Translations under genes and position numbers: made by a program
Shown here: one piece after another, positions 55,006-64,000 of the stretch
Numbering within the stretch: position 1 is the first letter of the stretch
How the letters are laid out: every line of letters starts with the position of its first letter
The notes under the pieces: model-generated
Databases searched by the model: none
Told to the model about the DNA's origin: nothing
What the model saw: only the letters and a program-made list of their open reading frames with translations
Source of the DNA: Brevibacterium sanguinis
Lineage (GTDB): Bacteria; Actinomycetota; Actinomycetes; Actinomycetales; Brevibacteriaceae
Length of the DNA stretch: 64,000 nt
Assembly (NCBI RefSeq): GCF_003315415.1
Contig: NZ_QNSB01000001.1
Coordinates: 62,001 to 126,000 of the forward strand
Direction of reading: 5' to 3'

Positions 55006-56166
55006 TCAGTGCGGGGCGAGACGGCGGGCGATGCCGCGGCCGAGGACCTGCGGCGCGGGATTCTCGATCGCCCGCGCGTAGTGTCCGACGAGCTGGGAGC
55101 ACACGCTCTTCCAGCTCCGGCCCAGCACCTGCTCCCGCCCCGCCCGACCGAACGCGCGCCGCTTCGCCTCGTCGCCGAGGAGGTCGACGACGTGCCGGCG
55201 CATCGCCGGCAGGTCCTTCGGGGCGTAGAGCCACCCGGTGCGGGAGGAGTCGACGAGGTCGAGGGGGCCGCCCCGGGCCGGAGCGATGACCGGGACCTCG
55301 GAGGCCATCGCCTCCTGGATGGTCTGGCAGAAGGTCTCGAGCTCGCCGGGGGCGACCATGACGTCGAAGCTCGCCACCGCCTGGGCCAGCGCGTCACCGC
55401 CGAGGAACCCGGTGAACCGCGCTGTCGGCAGAGCCCGTTCGAGCCGCGAGCGCCACGGCCCGTCCCCGACGATGACGAGGCGGGCATCGGGGATGTCGGC
55501 GAGGACGGCGAGGTCCTCGACCTGCTTCTCCGCTGCCAGGCGTCCGACGAAGCCGATGATCCTCTCGGCACCCTGGACCGCGGACGCCCGCCAGGTCTCC
55601 GAGCGGTGCTCGGGGCCGAAGCGGGTGGAGTCGACTCCGCGCGCCCACAGGTCCACCTCGGCGATGCCGAGATCCCGCAGCTGACGCACGGTGTACGTCG
55701 ACGGCGCCAGTGTCAGGGACGCGTGCTGGTGGATGTTGCGCACATGCGTCCACAGCATCGCCTCGATCCCGTGCATCCCGTAGCGGGAGGCGTAGGCGGG
55801 GACCTCGGTCTGGTAGATCGCGACACTGGGCAGTCCGAGGCTCTGCGCCGCGAGGACCCCTCGCCAGCCGAGCACGAACGGACTCGCCAGGTGGACGACG
55901 TCGGGGGAGAAGGCCTCGAGGAGCCGCCGCACCCGGCTGACTCCGCCCGGAGCGACGCGGATGCGCCGGTATTTCGGCAGCGCGATCGACGGGACCCGGA
56001 CGATGCGGGCGCCGGCGACCTCCTTCGGACCGTCACGGCGGGTGCCGGGAGCGATGACGAGGACCTCGTCGCCCCGATCGCGCAGGTGGTCGAGGACTCG
56101 CAGCAGTGAGTGGGTGACCCCGTTCATGTTGGGGAGGAATGACTCGGCAATGATCGCGACTCTCAC
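55006..56166 (-). CDS. GDP-mannose-dependent alpha-mannosyltransferase, MgtA type (GT4)
   Basis: 386 residues from GTG 56166; GGGAGG lies directly against the GTG, so the start is less certain. AIIAESFLPNMNGVTHSLLRVLDHL, VIAPGTRRDGPKEVAGARI, ASPFVLGWRGVLAAQSLGLPSVAIYQTEVPAYA, IGFVGRLAAEKQVEDLAVLADIPDARLVIVGDGP and the E-x7-E motif in APGELETFCQTIQEAMASEVPVIAPARGGPLDLV are GT4 features. Mycobacterial MgtA has the same N-terminus, and mannosylates a glycolipid anchor of lipomannan. Cytoplasmic or peripheral membrane. Confidence 0.85.
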   Translation of the reverse strand: MRVAIIAESFLPNMNGVTHSLLRVLDHLRDRGDEVLVIAPGTRRDGPKEVAGARIVRVPSIALPKYRRIRVAPGGVSRVRRLLEAFSPDVVHLASPFVLGWRGVLAAQSLGLPSVAIYQTEVPAYASRYGMHGIEAMLWTHVRNIHQHASLTLAPSTYTVRQLRDLGIAEVDLWARGVDSTRFGPEHRSETWRASAVQGAERIIGFVGRLAAEKQVEDLAVLADIPDARLVIVGDGPWRSRLERALPTARFTGFLGGDALAQAVASFDVMVAPGELETFCQTIQEAMASEVPVIAPARGGPLDLVDSSRTGWLYAPKDLPAMRRHVVDLLGDEAKRRAFGRAGREQVLGRSWKSVCSQLVGHYARAIENPAPQVLGRGIARRLAPH

Positions 56167-56395
56167 CCTCCCAGTGGACGATGACCGGGTGAAGAGCGGG
56201 CAACGCCGAGGCGACGCCTCCTCGACGGTCGGCCGAAATCCGCGGTCGGACCGTCCGGAGGGTGACCGAGGCATGACGCTCCGGTAACCTTTTCCCGGGC
56301 CGGATGAACTCTGAGTAGACTTGAGGGTCGGGACCGGCCCGAGTCGGACGGTGGGGATCGACCCGACCACGGCGGCCCGGAGAGGATGAGAGCGG

Positions 56396-56986
56396 ATGAT
56401 CTGGATCATCACTGCCTGCGCGCTGGGCCTCCTCATCGTCGTCGCCCTCGTGATGACGATCGTGCGATTCAACCAGCTGTCGATGGCCCGGTCACTGTGC
56501 GACGAGGCCAAGCGCCAGCTCGTCGTCGAGCTGCGGGCCCGCCACGCGCTCGTGCCGGCGTTCATCGGCACCCTCCAGCAGATCACCGCTGCCGACCTCA
56601 GCCAGGTCGAACTCGCGCTCGCCTCGGCCGAACGCGCTCCGTTCGGAACCCGGGGTGCCGCGGCCGAGGCCGCCCTGACCAGGGCGATCGACGAGGCGGC
56701 CCTGGCTCCCGGAGCGCACGGGTCCCGCGACTCCTCGTCCGGATCCACCGCGAGGGCCGCGGAGGAGTCGGTGACCGTGCGCGACGGCATGCGCGAGGAG
56801 CTCGAGGTCACCGTGCAGCTGCTCCACGGCCAGCTCGAGGTCCTCGCCGAGCGCATCGCCGCCGGCGCCCGGTTCTACACCACGAACGTCGACCGCTACC
56901 ACCGGCAGCGCTCGCGGTTCCTCTCGCGGATCTTCCACTCGACGTTCCGGCCGCGCGAGACCTTCGTCGTCAACGGGAGGGGCTGA
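56396..56986 (+). CDS. LemA-like membrane-anchored protein
   Basis: 196 residues. One N-terminal helix (WIITACALGLLIVVALVMTIV), then coiled-coil-rich segments (CDEAKRQLVVELRARHALVPAFIGTLQQI) with the LemA-type 'R-x-x-L-[VI]-P' core. AGARFYTTNVDRYHRQRSRFLSRIF matches the family 'RYYN-x-x-V-x-x-YN' motif loosely. An Ala/Ser-rich loop interrupts the domain. GAGAGGATGAGAGC precedes the ATG. It lies two bases before truA. Function unknown. Confidence 0.7.
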   Translation: MIWIITACALGLLIVVALVMTIVRFNQLSMARSLCDEAKRQLVVELRARHALVPAFIGTLQQITAADLSQVELALASAERAPFGTRGAAAEAALTRAIDEAALAPGAHGSRDSSSGSTARAAEESVTVRDGMREELEVTVQLLHGQLEVLAERIAAGARFYTTNVDRYHRQRSRFLSRIFHSTFRPRETFVVNGRG

Positions 56987-56988
56987 GA

Positions 56989-57843
56989 GTGCCGCGCTTC
57001 CGCATCGACCTCGGCTACCAGGGCACGCATTTCCACGGCTGGGCGAAGCAGCCGGGGCTGCGCACCGTCCAGGGGACCCTCGAGGACGGCCTGGCCCGGA
57101 TCACCGGCGAGGAGGTGCGCACCGTCGTCGCCGGTCGCACGGACGCCGGCGTCCATGCCCGCCGCCAGGTCGTCCACATCGACCTCTCCGAGTCGGCGAT
57201 CGAGAAGCTCGTCGCCCGGTCGCGTCGCTCGAGCGAGACCGCGCTGCTCAGCCGCCTCCGCGGAGTGCTGACGATCGGTGACAACCACGATCTCGTCATC
57301 CACTCCGTCGCCGAGGCGCCCGACGACTTCGACGCCCGGTTCTCCGCCCTCTGGCGCTCCTACCGGTACCGGCTGGCCGACCACCGTTCGTTCATCGACC
57401 CGCTGCTCACCGCGGTGACGCCGCGGCACAAGGGGGAGCTCGACGCCGAGGCGATGGCCGAGGCCGCGAGCGAGGCGCAGGGCCTCCACGACTTCCTTCC
57501 CTTCTGCAAACCGCGGGAGGGCGCGACGACGATCCGGACGCTGCACGAGTTCACCGTCGCGCGCGACCGGGACGCGGTGATCACGCTCGATCTGCGCGCC
57601 GACGCGTTCTGCCATCACATGGTCCGCGCCCTCGTCGGCGGGCTCATCAGGGTGGGCTCGGGGGCATGGCCGGTGACCCGGCCCGCGGAGCTCCTCGCCG
57701 AGGCGGAGGCCGGGGCAGGTGCACAGGTGCCGATGGCCGTCTCGCCCCCGCAGGGGCTCGTGCTCCTCGAGATCGGGTATCCCGCGCCCGAGTTCTACGC
57801 CGCGCGGGCCGTGCAGACGATGGCCCGGCGCGACCAGGAGTGA
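56989..57843 (+). CDS. truA: tRNA pseudouridine(38-40) synthase TruA
   Basis: 284 residues, GTG start with GGGAGGGG 8 bases upstream. FRIDLGYQGTHFHGWAKQPGLRTVQGTLEDGL, catalytic AGRTDAGVHARRQVVHID (Asp), YRYRLAD, DFLPFCKPREGATTIRTL and FCHHMVRALVGGLIRVGSGAWP are canonical. In many actinobacteria truA follows rplQ; here it follows a LemA-like gene instead. Confidence 0.95.
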   Translation: MPRFRIDLGYQGTHFHGWAKQPGLRTVQGTLEDGLARITGEEVRTVVAGRTDAGVHARRQVVHIDLSESAIEKLVARSRRSSETALLSRLRGVLTIGDNHDLVIHSVAEAPDDFDARFSALWRSYRYRLADHRSFIDPLLTAVTPRHKGELDAEAMAEAASEAQGLHDFLPFCKPREGATTIRTLHEFTVARDRDAVITLDLRADAFCHHMVRALVGGLIRVGSGAWPVTRPAELLAEAEAGAGAQVPMAVSPPQGLVLLEIGYPAPEFYAARAVQTMARRDQE

Positions 57844-58095
57844 GACCGAGCGTCGCATTCGGTCATCTTGAGAGAATCCCCCTTTCCAGTTGTGTGGATC
57901 CTGTGTACATTCACGGGGAGGCCACTTGACGTTCGCCTCGGCAGGGGACCCTGGTCAGGGCCGACCGATCCCGGGCCGCGGCACAGCGCGCTCCACGACC
58001 GAGCGGCCTCGGCCGAGCTCGTTCGCCCGGCTCGGTGCGAAGGGCCTGTCAACGACGCGCCCTGCCATCGACGAACCGCTGAAGGACGTGACTGC

Positions 58096-60531
58096 ATGTC
58101 GAGACTTGCGACCAGAGCGCTGGCCACCGGCGCCGTGGTGACGATGCTGACGCTGCCGGGACTCGCTCCCGCCCAGGCCGCGCCGCTCGGCGCGGCACCG
58201 GGCGAGTCCGCGACGACCGAGGCGCCCGCCGACCGGCAGGCGCCCGCCGACACCCCTGCTCTCGCCGAGCCGGGCACCCGCGTGCAGCTGCTGGGCCTCA
58301 CCGATTTCCACGGACGGATCGTCGAGGCCGGGACCCAGGTCGCCTCGGTGGTCGAGGAGCAGCGGGCCGACTTCCTCGCCGAGGAGGGGGCAGCGGGCAC
58401 CGCCCTGCTCTCGACCGGCGACAACATCGGGGCCTCGACCTACGTCTCCTCCTCACAGCAGGACACCCCGACACTCGACGTGCTCAACGCGCTGGGTCTG
58501 CAGGCCTCCGCGGTGGGCAACCACGAGTTCGACCGGGGCCTCGACGACCTCACCGGCCGGGTCCAGGCGCACGCGGACTTCGACCACCTCGGCGCGAACG
58601 TCTACGAGAAGGGCACCGAGGACGTCGTCGACGGGCTCGACGACTACACCGTCGTCGACGTCGGCGGGGTCGACGTCGCCGTCATCGGCGTCGTCACCAA
58701 GGACACGTCATCGCTGGTCTCACCGGCGGGCATCGCCGACATCGAGTTCGGCGACCCCACGGACGCCGTCAACCGGGTGGCCGCGGAGATCGAATCCCTG
58801 CCCGCCGACGAGCGGCCGGACATGACGGTCGTCGAGGCCCACCTCGGCGCCTCCTCGACGGACAGCCTCGAGGCCGCCCTGGCCTCGAACCGCGAGTTCA
58901 ATCGGCTGGTCACCGAGGCCGACCCCTCGATCGACGTCCTCTTCACGGGACACACCCACCTGCCGTACGCGTTCGAGGCACCGGTGCCGGGAGACCCGAG
59001 CCGCACCCGCCCGGTGCTCGAGGCCGGCAGCTACGGATCCGTCGTCGGCCGGGTCGAGCTCGTCGCCGAGGCGGACGGGACGTGGACGGCCGAGAGCAGC
59101 GAGCTCCTGAGCACGAAGGACAAGTCGTACGAGTCGCCCGTCGTCGCGGAGGTCGCGCGGATCGTCGCCGCCGCCGATGAGCTGGCCAAGGTGCCGGGCT
59201 CCGTGGTCGCCGGCACGATCACCGAGGACATCACGCGGGCCTGGGTCCGCGACGAGAACGGCGACCCCGTGCTCGAGGACGGCCGGCCCCTCGACGACCG
59301 CGGGGCCGAGAGCACCCTGGGCAACCTCGTCGCCGATGCGCTCAGAGCCGGTGTCGAGGACTCCCAGCTCGAACCCGCGGACTTCGGCATCACGAACCCC
59401 GGCGGGCTGCGCACCGACCTGCTGTGCGAGGACATCTACAACGATGAGAGGGAATGCGAGGTCACGGCCGCCGAGCTCAGCGAAGTCCTCCCCTTCGCCA
59501 ACGACCACGGTGTCGTGACGATGAAGGGCGCCGATGTCATCGGGCTGTTCGAGGAGCAGTGGCAGCCGGCCGGCGCCTCCCGGCCGTTCCTCCACCTCGG
59601 CGTGTCGAAGGAACTCGACGTCGTCGTCGATTCCACCGCGCCGGCCGGCCGGCGGGTGAGGTCCGTGCAGGTCAACGGTGAGGAGATCGACCCCGAGCAG
59701 GACTACCGGGTCGCGACGCTGAGCTTCCTCGCCGGCGGCGGTGACAACTTCTCCTCCTTCGCCGAGGGCGAGTTCGAGCTCTCGGGGCTCACCGACTTCG
59801 AGACCTGGGTCGACCACTTCAACGACTCGAGCCCGGTCGCGCCCGACACCAGTGAACGCCAGGCCGACCTCGCCCACGACGTCATCGCCACCGGCGCCCT
59901 GACGGCCGAGCTCGAAGCTCCCTCGGGCGGGATCGCGCCCGGTTCCAGCGCGGACTTCCTGCTGCGCACCGACGCCGAGGCGGAGGTCCCCGGACCCGTG
60001 GACGTGACGGTCGACCTGCCCGCCGGCTACTCCGGCCCGCAGACTCTCACCCTCGACTCGATCCCCGCCGGCGGCAGCACGCACGCGGTGCGGGTGACCG
60101 CGCCCGCGGGGGCCTCCGGCGAGGCGACGGTGTCGGTGAGCCTGCGGGCCGGGGACGGTCGGTGGTGGGACGACAACCCGCTGCCGATCGCCCATGAGTT
60201 CACCGCGACCGCCTCGGTCGTCGGCGCCGGGTCGGACGATGCCGGCGGCGGTTCCGATGGCGGAGACGCGGGTGCCGACGGCGGTGGTGTCGACGAGGGC
60301 GGTGCCGATGGCGGGACGGACAACGACGACAGCGCGGCGGGCGGATCGGCGGACGCCGTGGCGGTCGCGGATGGCGCGGATTCCCGGGCAGCGGACGACG
60401 GTGTCCGGGGCGACGACCTGCCCCGGACTGGCGTCGAGATGATGAGCACGGTGGCCGCGGCCCTGGCGCTCATCGTCGCCGGCAGTGCGGCGATCGGCAT
60501 GGCCCGGCGCCGGAGAAGCGCCTACGTCTGA
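58096..60531 (+). CDS. Cell-wall-anchored 5'-nucleotidase/2',3'-cyclic phosphodiesterase
   Basis: 811 residues. Signal peptide 1-28 (cleavage after AQA). Metallophosphatase domain: LLGLTDFHGRIVEAG, STGDNIGASTY, AVGNHEFDRGL, VLFTGHTHLPYAFEA. The C-terminal nucleotidase domain has ESTLGNLVADALRAG, ITNPGGLRTDLL, LPFANDHGVVTMKGADV and FLAGGGDNFSSF. An Ig-like/DUF11-like segment (about 610-710) is followed by a Gly/Asp-rich spacer. The end is a sortase signal: LPRTG near 776, a hydrophobic helix and MARRRRSAYV. It scavenges phosphate and nucleosides outside the cell. The convergent next gene overlaps by ten bases. Confidence 0.92.
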   Translation: MSRLATRALATGAVVTMLTLPGLAPAQAAPLGAAPGESATTEAPADRQAPADTPALAEPGTRVQLLGLTDFHGRIVEAGTQVASVVEEQRADFLAEEGAAGTALLSTGDNIGASTYVSSSQQDTPTLDVLNALGLQASAVGNHEFDRGLDDLTGRVQAHADFDHLGANVYEKGTEDVVDGLDDYTVVDVGGVDVAVIGVVTKDTSSLVSPAGIADIEFGDPTDAVNRVAAEIESLPADERPDMTVVEAHLGASSTDSLEAALASNREFNRLVTEADPSIDVLFTGHTHLPYAFEAPVPGDPSRTRPVLEAGSYGSVVGRVELVAEADGTWTAESSELLSTKDKSYESPVVAEVARIVAAADELAKVPGSVVAGTITEDITRAWVRDENGDPVLEDGRPLDDRGAESTLGNLVADALRAGVEDSQLEPADFGITNPGGLRTDLLCEDIYNDERECEVTAAELSEVLPFANDHGVVTMKGADVIGLFEEQWQPAGASRPFLHLGVSKELDVVVDSTAPAGRRVRSVQVNGEEIDPEQDYRVATLSFLAGGGDNFSSFAEGEFELSGLTDFETWVDHFNDSSPVAPDTSERQADLAHDVIATGALTAELEAPSGGIAPGSSADFLLRTDAEAEVPGPVDVTVDLPAGYSGPQTLTLDSIPAGGSTHAVRVTAPAGASGEATVSVSLRAGDGRWWDDNPLPIAHEFTATASVVGAGSDDAGGGSDGGDAGADGGGVDEGGADGGTDNDDSAAGGSADAVAVADGADSRAADDGVRGDDLPRTGVEMMSTVAAALALIVAGSAAIGMARRRRSAYV

Positions 60532-62804
60532 GTCGGCTCGTCCGTCCCGGTGAGGGGTGTGGTCCCACCGTCGGATGCGCCTTCCCGGGCGGGGGCCGGC
60601 CCCTCGGGCCGGACGGAAGCGCCCCCACCGCCGGATGCGCCCTCCCCGCGGGCGAGGGCACTGGTGCCGAACGCCTCGAGGTGGACGATGACCGGAACGA
60701 GGAACAGGATCCCGACGGCGGGGACGACGATTCCCGAGTCGTTGATGATCGTGCCCACGGCCAGGAGGATCGCCAGGCTGATCATCGCCGCACGCAGCAG
60801 CGGGATCCTGTCGTAGGTGTCGCGCAGCCCGGTGAGCGAGAACCTCTGCGGCATCAGGGCCAGCCAGAACACGCCGATGATGATGAGCGGCAGGATCACG
60901 GTCATCCACGACTGGGTGAGGATGTCGATGTTCATCCCGATCTTGCGGGCGAGCACCGCGAGCGCCTCGCCCCCGAGCACGGAGTCGAAGAACCGGCCGA
61001 AGTGGGTGCGCTGGTTCGCGGGCCGCAGCCAGTCGAGGACGAGCACGATGAGCATGGCGATCCCGGCGATGCCGACGGTGAGCACGAGGCGCTTGAGCGA
61101 GAACCGGATGCCCGCGGCGGCGAGGACCAGGTAGGCGACGCCGACGATGAGCGTGGGCACGGAGCCGAACTTCGTGCCCAGGCCGGGGGCGGCGAGCAGC
61201 GCGCACGACGCGAGGACGGGGAGGGCGACGATGAGGACCCGCCACAGCGGGCGCGTCGTCAGCGAGGCGAACCCGGCGACGCTGAGCAGCAGCGCGCAGC
61301 AGTAGAGCGCGAGCGCCGAGTTCCCGATCCCGTAGAACCGTGAGGCGATGAGCAGCGGCTCGCCGAGCAGCGTCGACATCTGCAGCTGGGAACCGGTGAC
61401 GACGTCGTAGGCGAGGACCGCCACCGTGGCCACGGACACGAACAGCACGGGACCCAGGCGCAGTCGTCGCCACGGTCCCACGAGGGCGAGCACGCCGAGG
61501 ATCAGCGACCAGCCGCACAGGGCGCCGAGCATCGCGATGTCCGGATTCGTCGCCCTCTCCCACGGCACCGTGTTGACGAGGTACGTCGAGACGGGCAGCG
61601 CCGCGAAGACGATCCCCAGCCGCAGCGCCCACGAGGTGACGAGGTCGGGGTTTCTCCTGCGCAGCAGCCAGCCCAGACCGAGCAGCCCGACCATGAGGGA
61701 GGCGACGACGGGGAAGAACCACGTCGAGATCTCCTGCTGCGTCTTCACCGCCACCTGACGGTCGAGGACCGCCTGATAGCGCGACTCCCACGAGCCCGGG
61801 GACGAACCCACGGTCATCGGCGCCCCGGCGACGTTGCCCATCGCCTCCCCGCCGCTGTGCGCGACGAGGGTGGGGGCCAGGTCGGGGACCTGCACGAGTC
61901 CGGGCTGCCGGGTCGAGCTCGAGGTGAGCAGGCCGGGGGACTGCCCGGGCGCGGCCATCATCGTCGCCTGCATCGATGAGCCGTCGGTGGTCGCGCCATC
62001 GGCGATCGACGCGAAGACGATCCGCGTCGACCCTCCCTCGGCGCTGGGGTCGCCGGGGCGCTCGAGCCACCCGGTGCTCGTGAGGATGTCGCCCACGCGC
62101 TCATCGAGGTTCCGCAGCGAGTAGCCGTCGGCCGCGGTGTTGCCGAGGTCGACGAGGGTCAGCGCCCCCGATGCGGAGGACTCGGCGACCCGCTGTCCGA
62201 GGTCGTCGCCGATCGGCGCCCAGGCCCCGGTCAGCCTGCCCTCCGGGTCGGCGGCCCCGATCGCGGCGCCGGGCCCGAAGGCGCGAACGGTCGGAACCGC
62301 CTCGGCGAGGGCGCCGAGGGTGGCGTCGTAGTTGTCACCGCTGGCCACCTGCCGGTAGACGTCCCAGTCGGCGACCCAGCCGTCGAGCGGGGGCAGCGGC
62401 TCCCGGCACTGCGGCCGCTGCTCGTCGGCGGCCCGGCGGCCGGAGCCGAGCGCGAGCCACCCGTCGACCGGACAGCTCGTCGCGCGCACGCTGCGCGGGG
62501 TCATGGTGCCGATCGAGGAGATCTGCATGAGCGACCACAGGTTCGGCGTCGTCCGCGGGTCGAGGTCCTCGAACGTGAACCCGGAGACCCCGATGACGAT
62601 CGGCGCTCCTGTCTCCGCGGCGCTCCCGGAGGACTCCTCCGCCGAGGTGGGGGCCGGGGAGCCATCCGCCGAGGAAGGGGACTGGGCGAAGGCGGCGGGG
62701 GGCAGTCCGAGGACGATGAGGGCGGCGACGACGAGCCCGATGAGGCCGCGGACGGTCGCGGGTCCCCTCCGTCCGGTGCTCCGGTTCTTGGCCGGCCGGA
62801 TCAT
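60522..62804 (-). CDS. Membrane protein with alkaline-phosphatase-like exodomain and multi-helix C-terminus
   Basis: 760 residues. Signal-like segment (about 20-42, GLIGLVVAALIVLGLPPAAFA). An external domain of about 330 residues (VIVIGVSGFTFEDLDPRTTPNLWSLM, GWLALGSGRRAAD, RIVFASIADGAT, LVQVPDLAPTLVAHSGG) resembles a degenerate alkaline-phosphatase-like fold. It leads into about twelve hydrophobic helices (about 390-715). SRFYGIGNSALALY, GTKFGS and LDWLRPANQRTHFGRFFDSVLGGEALAVLARKIGMN are shared with the next gene. Function unknown. The Gly/Pro-rich tail ends in TPLTGTDEPTQT. Confidence 0.75.
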   Translation of the reverse strand: MIRPAKNRSTGRRGPATVRGLIGLVVAALIVLGLPPAAFAQSPSSADGSPAPTSAEESSGSAAETGAPIVIGVSGFTFEDLDPRTTPNLWSLMQISSIGTMTPRSVRATSCPVDGWLALGSGRRAADEQRPQCREPLPPLDGWVADWDVYRQVASGDNYDATLGALAEAVPTVRAFGPGAAIGAADPEGRLTGAWAPIGDDLGQRVAESSASGALTLVDLGNTAADGYSLRNLDERVGDILTSTGWLERPGDPSAEGGSTRIVFASIADGATTDGSSMQATMMAAPGQSPGLLTSSSTRQPGLVQVPDLAPTLVAHSGGEAMGNVAGAPMTVGSSPGSWESRYQAVLDRQVAVKTQQEISTWFFPVVASLMVGLLGLGWLLRRRNPDLVTSWALRLGIVFAALPVSTYLVNTVPWERATNPDIAMLGALCGWSLILGVLALVGPWRRLRLGPVLFVSVATVAVLAYDVVTGSQLQMSTLLGEPLLIASRFYGIGNSALALYCCALLLSVAGFASLTTRPLWRVLIVALPVLASCALLAAPGLGTKFGSVPTLIVGVAYLVLAAAGIRFSLKRLVLTVGIAGIAMLIVLVLDWLRPANQRTHFGRFFDSVLGGEALAVLARKIGMNIDILTQSWMTVILPLIIIGVFWLALMPQRFSLTGLRDTYDRIPLLRAAMISLAILLAVGTIINDSGIVVPAVGILFLVPVIVHLEAFGTSALARGEGASGGGGASVRPEGPAPAREGASDGGTTPLTGTDEPTQT

Positions 62805-64000
62805 GGACTGACCGCCGTGGCCCCCGGACCGGCATGGTCGGCACCTCGCCCGGTCGTCGCATCGTCCGGGGCGCGCCGCCCCGCGCCCAGGCCCTCGGCG
62901 CTCAGCGCCAGCAGGAAGGGCAGGAGGACCATCGCACCCGTCGACGGGACGGCGATGCCGGAGTCGGTGAGGACGAGGCCGACGGCCAGCCCGGTGACGG
63001 CGGCGAGGAAGCCGAAGTGCACGTCCTCGTCCTCGAACACCTCCGGCAGCCGTCCGCGCCACGTCCCGGTGAACCGGACGAGGGAAGGGAAGCGCTGGAC
63101 GCGCGGGAAGTGGAGCAGGTACCTGAGGAAGAAGAGGATCGCGACGACGGCCAGGGGAGTGACGATCGCCAGGGCCGGATTGATCTGGATGATGTGGAGA
63201 TTGGCGGCGAGCTTCCTCCCGATCACCCGCAGCGCCTCACCGCTGACGAGCTGGTCGAAGAACGCCCCGAAGTGGGAGCGGGAGCCCGGCGGGCGCAGCC
63301 AGTCGAGGAACGCGATCCCGAGCAGCACCGCGAGTGAGGCGAGCCCGATGAGTGCGAGGCGCAGCAGGGAGAGCCGGATGCGGGCGACGAGGGCGAGGAG
63401 GACGAGGAGTCCGGCCAGGGTCGCGATCGTCCCCCCGAACTTCGCGCCCCAGGAGGGATTGCCCGAGACGAACACGGCGGCGGCGCCGGCGACGACGGGC
63501 ACGGTGATGGCCAGTCGGGCATGGCCGCCCGCGCGCAGTCGTGAGATCGCCAGTCCGAGGAACACGAACAGGCTGACGATGAGCACCGCGGCGCCCTGAT
63601 TGCCGAGACCGTAGAACCGGCCGCCGACGATCGGGTTGTAGCCCAGCAGCGAGTTCCCCTGCAGTCGTGAACCCGTGACGAGGTCGACGGCGATGACGAG
63701 CACGCTGGTCAGCGCGAGCGCGGCCACCCGCCCGCGCCACGTCCGTCCCCACGGCGGCAGGAGGCTGGCGCCGAGCATGAGCGCGCTGCCGACGGCCACG
63801 GAGATGCCCAGTCCCAGCTGGGGCAGGTCGAACCGGGCCCACGGGAACAGTCCGGCGAGGAATGCCCCCATCGGCACGCTCGCGGCGACCAGCGACATCC
63901 AGGCGAGGAGCACGTGGACCCGGGCCCCGCCTCGGCGGGTGACGACCGCCGCGGTGAGCAGCACCCCGCAGAGGACGAACAGGCAGTAGAACATGACGTC
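62801..64000 (-). CDS. Paralogous multi-helix membrane protein (5' end beyond window)
   Basis: The frame is open through the right edge; about 400 residues visible. GRFYGLGNQGAAVLIV, GAKFGGTIATL, LDWLRPPGSRSHFGAFFDQLVSGEALRVIGRKLAAN and LTDSGIAVPSTGAMVLLPF match the C-terminal half of the neighbour at 60522-62804 along its whole length. The two genes overlap by four bases (ATGA), so this is a tandem duplication in one operon. An ATG at 63994 is available but the N-terminal half is probably outside the window. Confidence 0.8.
   Translation of the reverse strand, partial: DVMFYCLFVLCGVLLTAAVVTRRGGARVHVLLAWMSLVAASVPMGAFLAGLFPWARFDLPQLGLGISVAVGSALMLGASLLPPWGRTWRGRVAALALTSVLVIAVDLVTGSRLQGNSLLGYNPIVGGRFYGLGNQGAAVLIVSLFVFLGLAISRLRAGGHARLAITVPVVAGAAAVFVSGNPSWGAKFGGTIATLAGLLVLLALVARIRLSLLRLALIGLASLAVLLGIAFLDWLRPPGSRSHFGAFFDQLVSGEALRVIGRKLAANLHIIQINPALAIVTPLAVVAILFFLRYLLHFPRVQRFPSLVRFTGTWRGRLPEVFEDEDVHFGFLAAVTGLAVGLVLTDSGIAVPSTGAMVLLPFLLALSAEGLGAGRRAPDDATTGRGADHAGPGATAVSP

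Noticed and set aside
57844..58095. Pho-type regulatory box before the nucleotidase gene
   Set aside because: No convincing pair of GTTCA-like repeats with the right spacing could be found.
58720..62070. A 1116-codon open frame antisense to the nucleotidase gene and in another frame of the membrane protein gene
   Set aside because: Composition is Arg/Gly/Pro-rich and it mirrors well supported genes; shadow frame.
62801..64000. Truncated pseudogene at the right edge because its N-terminal domain is missing
   Set aside because: The frame is open to the last base of the window, so the missing part is probably just outside.

Overview
The window reads as chromosomal DNA of a high-GC Gram-positive actinobacterium. 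Supporting signs are the gene order pmt / rsmI / metG / tatD / rpf, an Rpf with DUF348 and G5 domains, groESL under two CIRCE operators, IdeR/DtxR-type iron boxes, a BioQ-type operator, GuaB3, a GDP-mannose-type MgtA-like transferase and heavy GTG start use. Brevibacterium or a close relative is my best guess from gene content; no rRNA is present to confirm it. I saw no tRNA, rRNA, prophage, transposase or CRISPR array. Most of the sequence is dense, operon-packed housekeeping DNA.

Layout. 1-12.2 kb is a surface-glycan region. It holds the end of a GtrB-like transferase, a GT-C-like membrane protein and GtrA. On the minus strand follow three GT-B/polysialyltransferase-like proteins, a GT2, a NeuB-type synthase lacking its usual C-terminal domain, a CMP-sialate synthetase fused to a HAD phosphatase, and a protein O-mannosyltransferase. 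12.3-19.5 kb is the conserved rsmI-metG-tatD-rpf block, interrupted by an AbiEi/DUF559-like gene that lies between two related palindromes. 19.6-27.3 kb has groESL, an ABC exporter pair, a RluA-like pseudouridine synthase, rarA and a GntR regulator. 27.5-33.2 kb holds guaB and an iron-regulated two-gene siderophore operon. 33.3-36.8 kb is thiM-thiE-thiD-tenA behind a TPP riboswitch whose closing stem includes the start codon. 36.8-44.1 kb (minus strand) has small membrane proteins, a universal stress protein and nifS-nadC-nadB-nadA. 44.3-46.1 kb is panBC. 46.1-47.9 kb is a divergent lysE/lysR pair. 48-52.2 kb is guaB3, surf1, a DUF3817 gene and guaA. 52.2-54.5 kb is a BioQ-type operator plus bioYMN. 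54.5-55.0 kb is a gene-free repeat field. 55-64 kb has an MgtA-like mannosyltransferase, a LemA-like protein, truA, an LPXTG-anchored nucleotidase and two tandem paralogous membrane proteins, the last cut by the window edge.

How the parts fit. The strongest candidate for something undescribed is the left-end sialic-acid-like glycan locus, which predicts activation and transfer of a nonulosonic acid in an actinobacterium through a phosphorylated intermediate. The repeat structures (palindromes flanking the DUF559-like gene, the CCCCACTTC array, the nadA-panB inverted repeat) are the main non-coding puzzles. NAD, pantothenate, thiamine, biotin and GMP synthesis genes lie close together, which gives the middle of the window a cofactor and nucleotide supply character.
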